Origin: DATKYQ01 sp964640665
GTDB taxonomy: Bacteria; Myxococcota; B64-G9
Length of the DNA: 64,000 bases
Assembly (NCBI GenBank): GCA_964640665.1
Contig: CAZXHT010000021.1
Location: forward strand, 12,067 to 76,066
Direction: 5' to 3'
The position numbers were made by a program, and so were the translations under genes. The notes beneath the pieces were generated by a model that did no database searches, was not told the origin of the DNA, and was given only the letters and a program-made list of their open reading frames with translations. This document shows, one piece after another, positions 8,093 to 16,969 of the stretch (positions within the stretch are counted from its first letter, which is position 1; the number at the start of each line of letters is the position of its first letter).

Positions 8093-9310
8093 TCACCTTA
8101 CGAACTCGTTGAGCTGCATGATAGGCAGCAGGATCGACAAGACCATGAAGGCGACTGCGCCGCCCATGAAGACGATCATCAGCGGCTCAAGCAGCGTGGT
8201 CAAGGCGTTGATGCGGTTCTCGGCCTGATCCTGGTAGCTTTCGGCAACGTTGTTCAACATTTCTTCGAGCTGGCCCGAACGCTCTCCCACGGCGATCATG
8301 TGGATCACCAGGGGGGGGAATTCTCCGCTGCGCCTGAGCGGGGCGGCGATGCTCTCGCCCTCCTTGATGCTGTCGCGGGCGTCGTCGATGGCCCGGGCCA
8401 GGATCTTGTTGTTGACAATCGAGCGCACGATCGAAAGAGCCGTCAATAGCGGCACGCCGCTTACCAGCAGCGTCGATAAGGTCTTTGCGAAGCGCGAGAT
8501 GGCCAGCATGCGAATGATCTTACCGGCGATAGGCATATCCAGCATGAAGCGATCCCAGCGCAGGCGCCCCCGTTCGGTCTTGATGTACTGGATCAGGCCG
8601 ATGATGCCCAGCACCAGCAACACTAAAATGAGCCACCAGTAATCCCTGACGAAGTTGGCCATGGTAAGGAGCACCTTGGTCGGCAAGGGCAGGGCTGCCT
8701 TGCGGTCGGCGAAGATCTTGGTGATCTTTGGTATAACCACGACCATCAGGATGGTTAAAATGCCCATCCCGATCATTACCATGATTGCCGGGTAGGTCAT
8801 CGTGCCGATCACCTTGGAGCGCAGCTTCGCTTGGCCCTCGGTGAAATCCGCCAGACGGTTGAGGACGACATCGAGGGCGCCCGACGACTCGCCGGCGCGG
8901 ATCATGTTGCAATACAGTTCGGGGAAGACCTTGGGATGGTGACCCATGGCGTCCGCCAGCGAACTGCCCTCGTTCACCCGCTGCTTGACCTGTGCTGTGA
9001 CCATCTTTAAAGTCTGGTTCTCGGCTTGATCGATGACAGCGCTGAGGCTCTCGACCAATGTCACGCCGGCCTTGAGCAGGGTTGCCAGTTGGCGCGTGAT
9101 CACGGACAGCTCGCGTGTCGATACTCGCGCCGTCAGTTTTTTCAGATCGATCTCGCCGCGCTTGGTGCGTTCTTGCTGCTGCTGGATCTCCGTCGGAAAG
9201 ACGCCGTCCTTGCGCAGCAGAGATTGCAGGGTGCGGATGCCGTCCGCGTTGCGAATACCGCTTACGGCCTTGCCTGAACTGGATACACCCTTGTAGTGGT
9301 AGACGGCCAT
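8093..9310 (-). CDS. gspF: Type II secretion inner-membrane platform protein GspF
   Basis: 405 aa, the standard length. Starts MAVYHYKGVSSSGKAVSG, with two repeats of the GspF/PilC domain: the first contains RQLATLLKAGVTLVESL and GESSGALDVVLNRLADF, the second RFAKTLSTLLVSGVPLL and GERSGQLEEMLNNVA. Three membrane helices (about 168-195, 220-240, 375-397). GspF is the polytopic core of the platform and is turned by GspE. It follows gspE after six bases. Confidence 0.96.
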   Translation of the reverse strand: MAVYHYKGVSSSGKAVSGIRNADGIRTLQSLLRKDGVFPTEIQQQQERTKRGEIDLKKLTARVSTRELSVITRQLATLLKAGVTLVESLSAVIDQAENQTLKMVTAQVKQRVNEGSSLADAMGHHPKVFPELYCNMIRAGESSGALDVVLNRLADFTEGQAKLRSKVIGTMTYPAIMVMIGMGILTILMVVVIPKITKIFADRKAALPLPTKVLLTMANFVRDYWWLILVLLVLGIIGLIQYIKTERGRLRWDRFMLDMPIAGKIIRMLAISRFAKTLSTLLVSGVPLLTALSIVRSIVNNKILARAIDDARDSIKEGESIAAPLRRSGEFPPLVIHMIAVGERSGQLEEMLNNVAESYQDQAENRINALTTLLEPLMIVFMGGAVAFMVLSILLPIMQLNEFVR

Positions 9311-9316
9311 GATAGC

Positions 9317-11026
9317 TTAGAACGTGTCCTCCTGGGTTACCCTGAGAACTTCCTCGATCGTTGTGATGCCCCGCGCTATCTTGTCGGCTCCGTCCTCGCG
9401 CAGGGTAAGCATGCCCTTGGACATGGCTGCGTGTTTGATCGTACCGGAGTCCGTGTTCTTGAGCACCAGCCCGCGGATGTCGTCATCGACCACCAGAAGC
9501 TCGTAAATTCCCAAACGGCCGAGGTATCCGGTCTTGAAGCACTTGGAGCAGCCGACGGCCTTGTAGATCGACTCGGGCATCTGGACTCCGTCGTCACGCA
9601 GCCCCAGCTTGTTCCATTCGTCCCTGGTAGGTTTAACTTGCTTGCGACAGTGCGGGCACATGGTGCGCACCAGGCGTTGGGCCAGGATGGCCACCAGGGA
9701 TGACGCCGCCAGGAACGGTTCGACACCCATGTCGACCAGGCGCGTGACGGCTCCGGCGGAGTCGTTGGTGTGCACGGTCGAGAAGACCAGGTGACCGGTC
9801 AGCGATGCCTGGATGGCGATCTCGGCAGTCGGCAGGTCGCGTATCTCGCCCACCATGATCACGTCGGGATCCTGGCGCAGGAATGATCGCAGGACGTTGG
9901 AAAAGGAAAGATCGATCTTCTCGTTGACGTGGATCTGGGCGATGCCCGGCAACTGGTACTCGACGGGATCCTCGACGGTCAGGATGTTGATCTCGGGCGT
10001 GTTGATCTTGGTCAAGGCCGCGTAGAGTGTCGTCGTCTTGCCGCTGCCGGTCGGGCCGGTGACCAGGACGATGCCGTGGCTGAGGTGAATGAGCTGGTTC
10101 ATCTTGCGCAGGTTGCCCTCGTTCATCCCCAGCTCGTTCAAATCGAGCAACACGGCCGTCTTGTCCAGCAGGCGCATGACCACGCGCTCACCCTGCACGG
10201 TGGGAACCGTGCTCAGGCGGATGTCGATGTCGCGCCCGGCCAACTTGATGCGGATGCGGCCGTCCTGTGGCAGGCGCTTCTCGGCGATGTTGAGCCCGCC
10301 CATGATCTTCACCCGCGAGGTGATGCTCGACTGAAAACGCTTCGGCGTGCGCAGGATCTCGTAGAGGATACCGTCGCGGCGGAAGCGCACCGAGATGTCT
10401 CTTTCCATCGGCTCGATGTGGATGTCGGAGCAGCGCTCCTTGACGGCCTGGAAGAGCAGCGAGTTCACCAGCCGGATGATGGGCGCCTCGTCCGAGGCAT
10501 CCAGCAAATCTTCAGGTTCTTCCAGTTCCTGTGCCAGCGAGTCGAGATCGGTTTCTTCGAGGTCGTCCACCAGCGCCTCGGCCTCGCCGGCCGCTCGGTC
10601 GTAGAGGCGGTTGATGCCGTTGAGAATGGTCTGACCGACGGCCAGCACCGGCCTGATGGGCTGGCCGAGCAACACCCTGACATCGTCCAGGGCGAAGGTG
10701 TTCAGCGGATCGGCCACGGCGACGATGACTTCCTCGCCATTCTGTCCCAGGGGCAGGACGAGTTGCTGCTTGGCGAAGTTGATCGGTATGCGGCGCACAA
10801 GTTCGGGGTCGACCCCGTCGATGTCGATGTCGTCGACCACCGGCAGGTCGAGTTGGGTCGCCAGTGCCTGAACCACGTCCTCCGCCGAAGCGGCCTTGAT
10901 CGAGACCAGGATCTCTCCGATCCTGCCTCCACGCTCGGCCTGCGCGGCAAGCGCCTGTTCGAGTTTCTCCTCGTCGAAGCCCGTCTGTTCGAGAAGGATC
11001 TGACCGAGCTTTCTGGTGTCACCCAT
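9317..11026 (-). CDS. gspE: Type II secretion ATPase GspE
   Basis: 569 aa. An MshEN-type N-terminal domain (KLGQILLEQ and RIGEILVSI repeats, residues 5-140) precedes the hexameric ATPase. Visible are Walker A GPTGSGKTTTLY (about 322-333), the Asp box ILTVEDPVEYQ, Walker B IMVGEIRD (about 389), the His box TVHTNDSAGAVTRL, and a tetracysteine zinc site (CPHC near 455, CSKC near 491). It powers pseudopilus growth from the cytoplasm. A GTG two codons upstream also opens the frame, but the ATG at 11026 has better spacing from GGGAG. The MshEN repeats could bind c-di-GMP or have lost that ability; the first lacks the usual glycine spacing. Confidence 0.96.
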   Translation of the reverse strand: MGDTRKLGQILLEQTGFDEEKLEQALAAQAERGGRIGEILVSIKAASAEDVVQALATQLDLPVVDDIDIDGVDPELVRRIPINFAKQQLVLPLGQNGEEVIVAVADPLNTFALDDVRVLLGQPIRPVLAVGQTILNGINRLYDRAAGEAEALVDDLEETDLDSLAQELEEPEDLLDASDEAPIIRLVNSLLFQAVKERCSDIHIEPMERDISVRFRRDGILYEILRTPKRFQSSITSRVKIMGGLNIAEKRLPQDGRIRIKLAGRDIDIRLSTVPTVQGERVVMRLLDKTAVLLDLNELGMNEGNLRKMNQLIHLSHGIVLVTGPTGSGKTTTLYAALTKINTPEINILTVEDPVEYQLPGIAQIHVNEKIDLSFSNVLRSFLRQDPDVIMVGEIRDLPTAEIAIQASLTGHLVFSTVHTNDSAGAVTRLVDMGVEPFLAASSLVAILAQRLVRTMCPHCRKQVKPTRDEWNKLGLRDDGVQMPESIYKAVGCSKCFKTGYLGRLGIYELLVVDDDIRGLVLKNTDSGTIKHAAMSKGMLTLREDGADKIARGITTIEEVLRVTQEDTF

Positions 11027-11043
11027 TGTCACAGGCTCCCGTG

Positions 11044-13869
11044 CTACTCCACTTCCAAGCGGCTATCATGCTCGGCGGGTTGTTCAGTCGCCCCGGGCGC
11101 TTCCGGGGGTTGCTCGAGCGGTGGTGGCTCGGCCTCTTTGGTTGTCGGGATGGCCGCTGCGTCAACATCTTCGTCGGGGCCTTTAGCGGCAGCCGCTTGA
11201 GGGGTCACGACGATTTCCTTGCCCGTTCCTTTACCGCCGTTTTCGATCTTGGAGAGCTCTTTGGTAAGAGTAAGGTGGATGTCGGCCAGCGGGCCGTGCC
11301 GCTTGCGAAAGTCGATGAAGGATTTGTACTCGGGCCCCTCTCCGTAGAAGCGCTCGATGAACTCCTTGCGCTCTGCCATCTTGCGCTCGAAGATGGCCCT
11401 GAAATCTTCGGGGCCTTCGATTACGTGTGGCGTCAAGAACAGAAGCAGGTTGGTTTTCGTTTTTTGCTTCTTGCGCGTTCGGAAAAGCCAACCTATCACC
11501 GGAATGTCGCCGAGCACCGGAATCTTGGTCTCGCCCACGTCGACCTTTTCGCGGATCAGGCCGCCGATAACGACGGTCTGCTCGTTCTGGACCTCGACCA
11601 CCGTCTTGGCCGAGCGCTTGGTGGTGGTCGGGCCGAGAGGGTTGGAGGTGTCCTTGACCTCGCTTAGTTCTTCTTCCAGCTCCAGCCTGATCATGTTGCC
11701 CTCGTTGATCTGCGGCTTGATCTTCAGTGTCAGGCCGACCTCCTGGCGGTTGATGGATCCCATGCCCATGCCGCCCAGCATTCCCCCCAGGCCGCCGAGA
11801 CCGCCCATGCCTTGGTTGATACCCGAGGTGGCAGAGCTCGTTCCCGCCAGCGAGGCCAGTCCGGCCAGAGAGCTCATTCCCCCGCCGTAGCCCCCGTAAC
11901 CGCCGGGCATGGGGATGTTCTCACCGACCTTGATTTCGGCCTCCTCGTTGTCCGAGGTCAGGATGTGCGGCGTGCTGAGCACGTTGACGTTGGAGTCGGT
12001 CTGCAGTGCCTGGAGCATGACGCCGAAGGAAGGCAGCGCGATGCCGGCTAAAATGCTGTCCTCGCCCGCCAGCTCGGGGCCGCGGATACCCCCCAAAAAT
12101 CCAAGCAGGCTGAGGTTGGGCGCCAGCGAGTTGAAGTTGGATCCCTGAGACTTGAACTGGCTGCCGAAGAACAGCGGCACGGTCTCGCCCGCGATCTGTG
12201 CGGCGGCTCCGGTGTGGAAGGTGAGGCCGGTCTCCTTGGAAGTGTCCAGGTTGACTTCCATGATGACCGCCTCGACGAATACCTGGCGCCGGGGGATGTC
12301 CAACTTCTTGATCACCTTCAGCATGCTCTTGAAATCGTTGGGGTTGGCGACGATGACCAGCGAGTTGGTAGCCTTGTCGGAGGTCACTTTGACCTCGCCC
12401 TGAAACAGTTCGGCTGCCTTCGGCGCCCCCCCTGTCTTTCCCCTGCTCTTGCCGCGCTTCGATGTCGTCATGCTGTGCCGGCCGGGAGTTCCCGAGGCCA
12501 GCGAAGTCAGCGTGGAGGCCAACTCCTCGGAGTCGGCGTGCTCCAGGTAGATCACCTGGATCTGGCCCTCGCCGGGGATGGGAACGTCGATCTGCTTGAT
12601 CAGGTCTTCGATCTTGGAAAAGGCACGGACCGGCGCCACCAGGATCAGCTTATTGGTTCGCTCGTCGGCGATGACTTTTGAGAGGGTAACGCCGCTATCG
12701 TCCCCGGATTCCGCCCGTCCCGGGGGCACCGTGCTCTTGCTTCGTCCGGGGCGCACCGGCTGGATGCGATGGCTCTTGGTACGGCCGCTGGAGGATCCTC
12801 CCTTCTGGCCGAAGATTTCCTCCAGGGTCTGGGATAGCTCGGTGGCCTCGGCGTATTCCACCTGGATCACGCGGATCTCTTCCTGGCCCAGGGGCGTATC
12901 GAGCTGCTTGAGTATCTCCAACAGGCGGTGCATGTTGTTGCCGGTGTCGGAGATGATCAGCGTGTTGGTCGGGGCGTAGGGGTAGCTGTCGCCGTCCTTG
13001 CTGGTTAGCTGCTTGACCGTGCCGTTGACCGTGTTGGCGTCTACGTACTCGAGCTGTACGACCCGGGTGACCATCAGGTCGAGAGCCGGGATATCGACCT
13101 TCTCGCCGATGAAGGTGGGGATGGTATCCTTGGTGGCGTCCCTCTTCATCTGAATTTTAAGGAAGTTACCGACCTTGACGACCGTCATGTTGTTGACGTT
13201 GAGCGCGGACAAGAACGCCCTGTAGGCCTCGTCGGCCGTGACCGGCGTGTTGGATAAAATTGTGATCTTGCCGCCGCGGATGCTGTCACCGATAATGAAG
13301 TTCTTGCAGGTCTGCTTGCTGATCCACTGGACGATTTCGAGCACTTCGGCTTCGTTGAAGTTCATCATCACCCGCATGCGGGGGGGCAGCGGGCGGCACC
13401 TCTTCTCTTTGGTTGATACCTTTGATTTGGCGCCCGCGCTCTTGTCGGAACCTTCAGCGGAGCCTTTGTCGGCGCCGGTCTGTGTCGATTCGGCGCCGCG
13501 CAGGTGGCGGGTCGGGGAGCCGGGCCCGGTAGCGCGAGGCGGCGTTGACAATTTGCCCGGAGGCGTCGGGCGGCGCAGCTTCCCGGCCGGCTGGATACCC
13601 CGGCGCAGTCCCGGCTTGATCGGCTTGATGCGCGATGATGCAGGCGTTGGGCGAAACGCCGGCGTGCGCTTCAGCTTCTTGAGGCCCTTCATCTTGGTGG
13701 TCACAGGGCTCTCTGGCTCGCTTTTCTCCTGCGCGAGCAGCAGCGCCCGGTCATTTCCGCGGGCGCCGCCTTCGCCGTCGTTGCCGTGGTCAGCGCGGGC
13801 TGGGTTTGGCGCGGCCGTGAGCAGACCAAGAACGGCGATGGTTACAGAAATACGGTGCACGATGGTCAT
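11044..13869 (-). CDS. gspD: Type II secretion outer-membrane secretin GspD, long form
   Basis: 941 aa, some 200-300 residues longer than typical GspD. After a signal peptide (ending near ARADHG) comes a basic, Pro-rich region (about 30-150) not found in standard secretins. Then follow N0 (MNFNEAEVLEIVQWIS), N1-N3 repeats (VVQLEYVDANTVNG, VIQVEYAEATELSQ, VIYLEHADSEELAS), and the secretin barrel with VEAVIMEVNLD, NVLSTPHILTSDNEEAEI and the closing VPVIGWLFRTRKKQK-type segment. A Gly-rich loop (GGYGGYGGGM and GGLGGLGGMLGGM) lies in the barrel. The C-terminal tail is acidic, Pro/Ala-rich, and may bind a pilotin. Confidence 0.95.
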   Translation of the reverse strand: MTIVHRISVTIAVLGLLTAAPNPARADHGNDGEGGARGNDRALLLAQEKSEPESPVTTKMKGLKKLKRTPAFRPTPASSRIKPIKPGLRRGIQPAGKLRRPTPPGKLSTPPRATGPGSPTRHLRGAESTQTGADKGSAEGSDKSAGAKSKVSTKEKRCRPLPPRMRVMMNFNEAEVLEIVQWISKQTCKNFIIGDSIRGGKITILSNTPVTADEAYRAFLSALNVNNMTVVKVGNFLKIQMKRDATKDTIPTFIGEKVDIPALDLMVTRVVQLEYVDANTVNGTVKQLTSKDGDSYPYAPTNTLIISDTGNNMHRLLEILKQLDTPLGQEEIRVIQVEYAEATELSQTLEEIFGQKGGSSSGRTKSHRIQPVRPGRSKSTVPPGRAESGDDSGVTLSKVIADERTNKLILVAPVRAFSKIEDLIKQIDVPIPGEGQIQVIYLEHADSEELASTLTSLASGTPGRHSMTTSKRGKSRGKTGGAPKAAELFQGEVKVTSDKATNSLVIVANPNDFKSMLKVIKKLDIPRRQVFVEAVIMEVNLDTSKETGLTFHTGAAAQIAGETVPLFFGSQFKSQGSNFNSLAPNLSLLGFLGGIRGPELAGEDSILAGIALPSFGVMLQALQTDSNVNVLSTPHILTSDNEEAEIKVGENIPMPGGYGGYGGGMSSLAGLASLAGTSSATSGINQGMGGLGGLGGMLGGMGMGSINRQEVGLTLKIKPQINEGNMIRLELEEELSEVKDTSNPLGPTTTKRSAKTVVEVQNEQTVVIGGLIREKVDVGETKIPVLGDIPVIGWLFRTRKKQKTKTNLLLFLTPHVIEGPEDFRAIFERKMAERKEFIERFYGEGPEYKSFIDFRKRHGPLADIHLTLTKELSKIENGGKGTGKEIVVTPQAAAAKGPDEDVDAAAIPTTKEAEPPPLEQPPEAPGATEQPAEHDSRLEVE

Positions 13870-13883
13870 GGCTGGATACCTTT

Positions 13884-14813
13884 CTACTCTATCGTGTAGC
13901 TGAGCTTCTTGGACTTGCCGCGACGGGTGACTTCGATGTCGACGGACCTGGCGCTCTTGAGCTTCTGGTAGATCTCGAGCGCCTTGTCCGGGCTGTTGAT
14001 CGCATAGCCGTTGATCTTGTGAATAATGTCGCCGTTCTGGATGCCGAGCTTGCTGTAGACGGAGCCCGGCCTGATGGCGAACAACTTGAAGCCGTTGGCC
14101 TCGCCGTTCTTGAAAGACGGGACGATGCGGGCCTGCATGGCGATGTTGTTGAGGTTCGATAAAGTCTTGTCGATCTCGCTGCGGTCGATGGTCCAGGAGT
14201 CCTTACCGCTTTTCTTGATGCCCTTGCCGAGAGCGGATGCCTTACGACTGTGGGGCCTTGTGGCCTTGTGCCCGGGTCTCTTGGGACCGGCCTTCTCCTG
14301 GAGTTCGAGGTACTCGTTCACGCCGTTGCGATTGATGACCACCTTGCGCGAGAGAATGGCCACCAGCCGGGCCTCGTCCATCAGGTCGTCACGGATGCGA
14401 TAGACGTCTGTCTCAGACGAGGTCAAGTCGGTGATCATGGCCATGGACCACTTGGGGTTATCGGGGGCGACCACGGTTCCGACCAGCGCGGCCCTGAGAT
14501 CGCTGGGCTGGCCTTCGCCGGCCAACAGATCCCTTGCGGCATCTTCCGATAACTCAGGCCCGGAGTTCTCGGGGACGGGTTCGGCCATGGTCGAGTTGAA
14601 GTAGTTACGCTCGATAATGACCTGGTTGTCGTCGGAAATCTTATTTTGGCGGTTGGCGAGCCGCTTGTTCTTGGAGCCATGTACCGCGAACGACGGCAAA
14701 GCACGCAACTTGTGGGCGACGACCACGTTGATGGTTCCGGCCAGCAGCCATGCGCCCAGGGCTAGAAACAGCAGGTTGACAGTCCAGAAATATTTCTTCA
14801 TGAATGTTTCCAT
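13884..14813 (-). CDS. gspC: Type II secretion protein GspC with PDZ domain
   Basis: 309 aa, first gene of the operon. One N-terminal membrane helix (about 8-30) leads to the homology region (IERNYFNS) that contacts the secretin, a basic linker, and a C-terminal PDZ domain (about 225-309) with RPGSVYSKLGIQNGDIIHKING. GspC bridges the inner-membrane platform and GspD, and its PDZ is linked to substrate selection. The ATG at 14813 has GAGG ten bases upstream; an ATG four codons later is also possible. A sigma-54-type promoter lies about 45 bases upstream. Confidence 0.93.
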   Translation of the reverse strand: METFMKKYFWTVNLLFLALGAWLLAGTINVVVAHKLRALPSFAVHGSKNKRLANRQNKISDDNQVIIERNYFNSTMAEPVPENSGPELSEDAARDLLAGEGQPSDLRAALVGTVVAPDNPKWSMAMITDLTSSETDVYRIRDDLMDEARLVAILSRKVVINRNGVNEYLELQEKAGPKRPGHKATRPHSRKASALGKGIKKSGKDSWTIDRSEIDKTLSNLNNIAMQARIVPSFKNGEANGFKLFAIRPGSVYSKLGIQNGDIIHKINGYAINSPDKALEIYQKLKSARSVDIEVTRRGKSKKLSYTIE

Positions 14814-14855
14814 AAGTTTGCCGCCTCATTGCTTTCCTTCTCACTTCATTCACAG

Positions 14856-14871
14856 AGCAAGCCGCATGCCA
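14856..14871 (-). promoter_or_regulatory. Sigma-54 (-24/-12) promoter of the gsp operon
   Basis: The minus strand reads TGGCATGCGGCTTGCT, preceded by T. Against the consensus TGGCACG-N4-TTGCW it has a single mismatch (C to T), and the GG and GC dinucleotides are exactly ten bases apart. Transcription would begin about a dozen bases on, giving a leader of roughly 30 bases before gspC. Confidence 0.7.
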
Positions 14872-15018
14872 AACGCCACACCAGCCGGCAATGTGTGCCG
14901 GTGTTTGCAACAGATTGAAATAAATGGATAAAACAAAAAGGGAAATCCGAACCCCGCGCCTCGCGAGCGGCGCCCGCTGGACAAAATGACAAGTCCTGAG
15001 CCATCGCCCGGCGGTATT

Positions 15019-15031
15019 TGACATATTGTCA
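15019..15031. promoter_or_regulatory. Inverted repeat, possible activator site upstream of gsp promoter
   Basis: TGACATATTGTCA consists of TGACA and TGTCA arms around three bases. It lies about 150 bases upstream of the sigma-54 element, where enhancer-binding proteins usually bind. No activator gene is adjacent. The rest of the 14814-15075 gap shows nothing else clear. Confidence 0.3.
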
Positions 15032-15075
15032 GGAATACCCGGGCCGGAAGATTGAAAAAACTGTTCCGGACTTAG

Positions 15076-15660
15076 TCAGGAGAGGTTTACCTTCTCGGCT
15101 TTTCTGACCGCTTTTCTTGCCGATCTGCCGGGGAAAAGCTCTATGGCGCTGTCCACGAGGTCGTCCTTTGTTTTTCTGAGGGCGTCGAAATCGCGGACGA
15201 TTCCATCCATGGTGCAGGTAATGCCTTCGTCGTTCATCCAGGTGCCGGGATAGGTCATAAGCAGTTGGCGGATACATTGTCGGCGTTCCGGTGTCAGGTA
15301 AGACATTACATTTTTCTGCTCCCTCGTCTCCACGCAAACCGAGTTGTCGAACTCGGCATCGCCGGTGACCAGCGCGCGAAGGTTGTGTTTTCCGGCCTGA
15401 TGTTGCATGACCATGACGCCCAGACCAAGCCTGGCGGGGAAAGCGATTCTGAAAATCGTCCGGCCGGGCCCTCGTTGTTTTTCGCTGGTTTGTGACTCCA
15501 CTGATAACGAAAATCCCTGGATCTGACCGCGCAACACGCCTCCATCGTCGGTAAGCCCCAGGCGGCCGGCCGGCTCCGGTTCACTTTTCTTTCTCAGCAC
15601 CAAGATCACGATGATAGACAAAAGCACCAAGAATCCGACGACTGGAATCAACCAGGACAT
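15076..15660 (-). CDS. Hypothetical membrane-anchored protein
   Basis: About 194 aa, not recognised. The ATG at 15660 is preceded by AAGGAG at seven bases, better than the upstream ATG at 15690. The N-terminus MSWLIPVVGFLVLLSIIVIL is a single membrane anchor followed by basic residues. The soluble part has hydrophobic strands (LGVMVMQHQ, FRIAFPARLG) and a C-terminal helical end (DALRKTKDDLVDSAIELF). It is read toward gspC from 262 bases upstream, so it is not obviously in the same operon. A secretion-related role is only a guess from position. Confidence 0.65.
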   Translation of the reverse strand: MSWLIPVVGFLVLLSIIVILVLRKKSEPEPAGRLGLTDDGGVLRGQIQGFSLSVESQTSEKQRGPGRTIFRIAFPARLGLGVMVMQHQAGKHNLRALVTGDAEFDNSVCVETREQKNVMSYLTPERRQCIRQLLMTYPGTWMNDEGITCTMDGIVRDFDALRKTKDDLVDSAIELFPGRSARKAVRKAEKVNLS

Positions 15661-15769
15661 GCGTCTTCTCCTTGACACGGGCCGGAACAAGGGACGAAAC
15701 TCTTGTGAACACGAACCCGGATAAGATACTGAACATTCAGGCCATATACATTATGAGGGGTGTGAAGCC

Positions 15770-16873
15770 ATGTCAATAAGACTTGGTGACTTGTTGCTGA
15801 AAAACAAGTTGATCAACGAGCACCAACTCAAGGAGGGCTTGCATGCTCAGACTATTTTCGGCGGTAAGCTCGGTACCAATCTGGTCGAGCTAGGATACGT
15901 CAACGAGCATGATCTGGCCAAGCTGCTGAGTGCCCAGCTTGGCATGCCCTGCATCGAGGCCGGCGATCTCGACAACATCGACAGGGAGGTTTTGAATCTC
16001 GTGCCCGTCAAGCTGGTGCAGAAGCACACGGTTCTCCCGCTCGAGGTCGAGGGACGCACGCTGCGCCTGGCCATGTCTGATCCCACCAACTTTCCCAGCG
16101 TCGACGAGATCTGCTTTGCGACCGGGCTGACGGTCGATCCGCGAGTGGCTCCCGAGATACTGCTCGTATACGCTATCGAGAAATATTACGACGTGCCGCG
16201 AAATGTTCGTTTCGTTCGCATGGCAGGCCTGAGCCAGAACCTTGCCGAGACAGCCACTGCATCGGCCTCGGCGGTGCCGAAGCTTGATGGCGCCTCCGCC
16301 GAGCTTCTTGCTGCGGAGGAAAAAGAGTTAGGATCTGCGACCTCGAACGAAGAAATGGCCGTGGATGGTTTTCCGATCCACCAGGTCGTGACACAGTTGG
16401 CGAGAGCGGGACAGGTTTCGGACATACTCGATGTGATTCGAGCCTTTGTATCCGAAGACTTCAAATACGCGGCCGCGTTTCTGTTCAACGGAGAGATCGC
16501 GGTCGGCGGGACGCATGTCGGCGGCAAGCTTGCGATCGACGAGTTTCAGGAGTTGTCCTTTCCGGTAAACAGCAGCCAGTTGCTTTTCAATGTTTGGAAC
16601 TCCAAGGAAACTTTCCATGGCCAGCCGAGTATATCGGGCGTGGACCACTGGTACTTTTCGGAGCTCGGGTTTCCGGAAGACAGGCCCATCCTCTGCATTC
16701 CCGTGATTACCAACGGCAAGGTCAGCTGCATGATACTGGCTTGCGAGAACAAGAAAGGCGAGCTGCTGGACATGCTGGACATCTACTCTGTGCTGGTCAA
16801 GAAACTCAGCTACGCTTTTGAGCTTCTGGTGCTGAAGAACCAGATTCTCGATCTCTCGGAAATTGACACCTGA
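15770..16873 (+). CDS. MshEN-domain protein with C-terminal GAF-like region
   Basis: 367 aa. Residues 3-150 form an MshEN (GspE/PilB N-terminal) domain with two copies of the c-di-GMP-binding pattern: RLGDLLLKNKLINEHQLKEG and KLGTNLVELGYVNEHDLAKL, each ending in a glutamine. Only the first lacks the central glycine. There is no ATPase domain; instead residues 200-360 resemble a GAF-type fold (VSDILDVIRAFVSEDFKYAAAF, then VPVITNGKVSCMILACENK-like strands). It may be a free c-di-GMP sensor that acts on secretion or pilus ATPases. It is divergent from the gsp side; a GAGGGG site precedes the ATG. Confidence 0.8.
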   Translation: MSIRLGDLLLKNKLINEHQLKEGLHAQTIFGGKLGTNLVELGYVNEHDLAKLLSAQLGMPCIEAGDLDNIDREVLNLVPVKLVQKHTVLPLEVEGRTLRLAMSDPTNFPSVDEICFATGLTVDPRVAPEILLVYAIEKYYDVPRNVRFVRMAGLSQNLAETATASASAVPKLDGASAELLAAEEKELGSATSNEEMAVDGFPIHQVVTQLARAGQVSDILDVIRAFVSEDFKYAAAFLFNGEIAVGGTHVGGKLAIDEFQELSFPVNSSQLLFNVWNSKETFHGQPSISGVDHWYFSELGFPEDRPILCIPVITNGKVSCMILACENKKGELLDMLDIYSVLVKKLSYAFELLVLKNQILDLSEIDT

Positions 16874-16969
16874 CATCTCGATTAGCTCTGCAAATAACGC
16901 ATCTTGAATCGCCAACGGGTGTGTGCTAGAAATGAGCGTCTGGCGGCCAGGCCCAAAAGTGCGGAATCC

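Noticed and set aside
9929..11200. Long plus-strand open frame (423 codons) opposite gspE
   Set aside because: It is antisense to conserved gspE sequence, has composition typical of shadow frames (Gln/Asp/Val/Leu bias), no recognisable motifs and no ribosome site.
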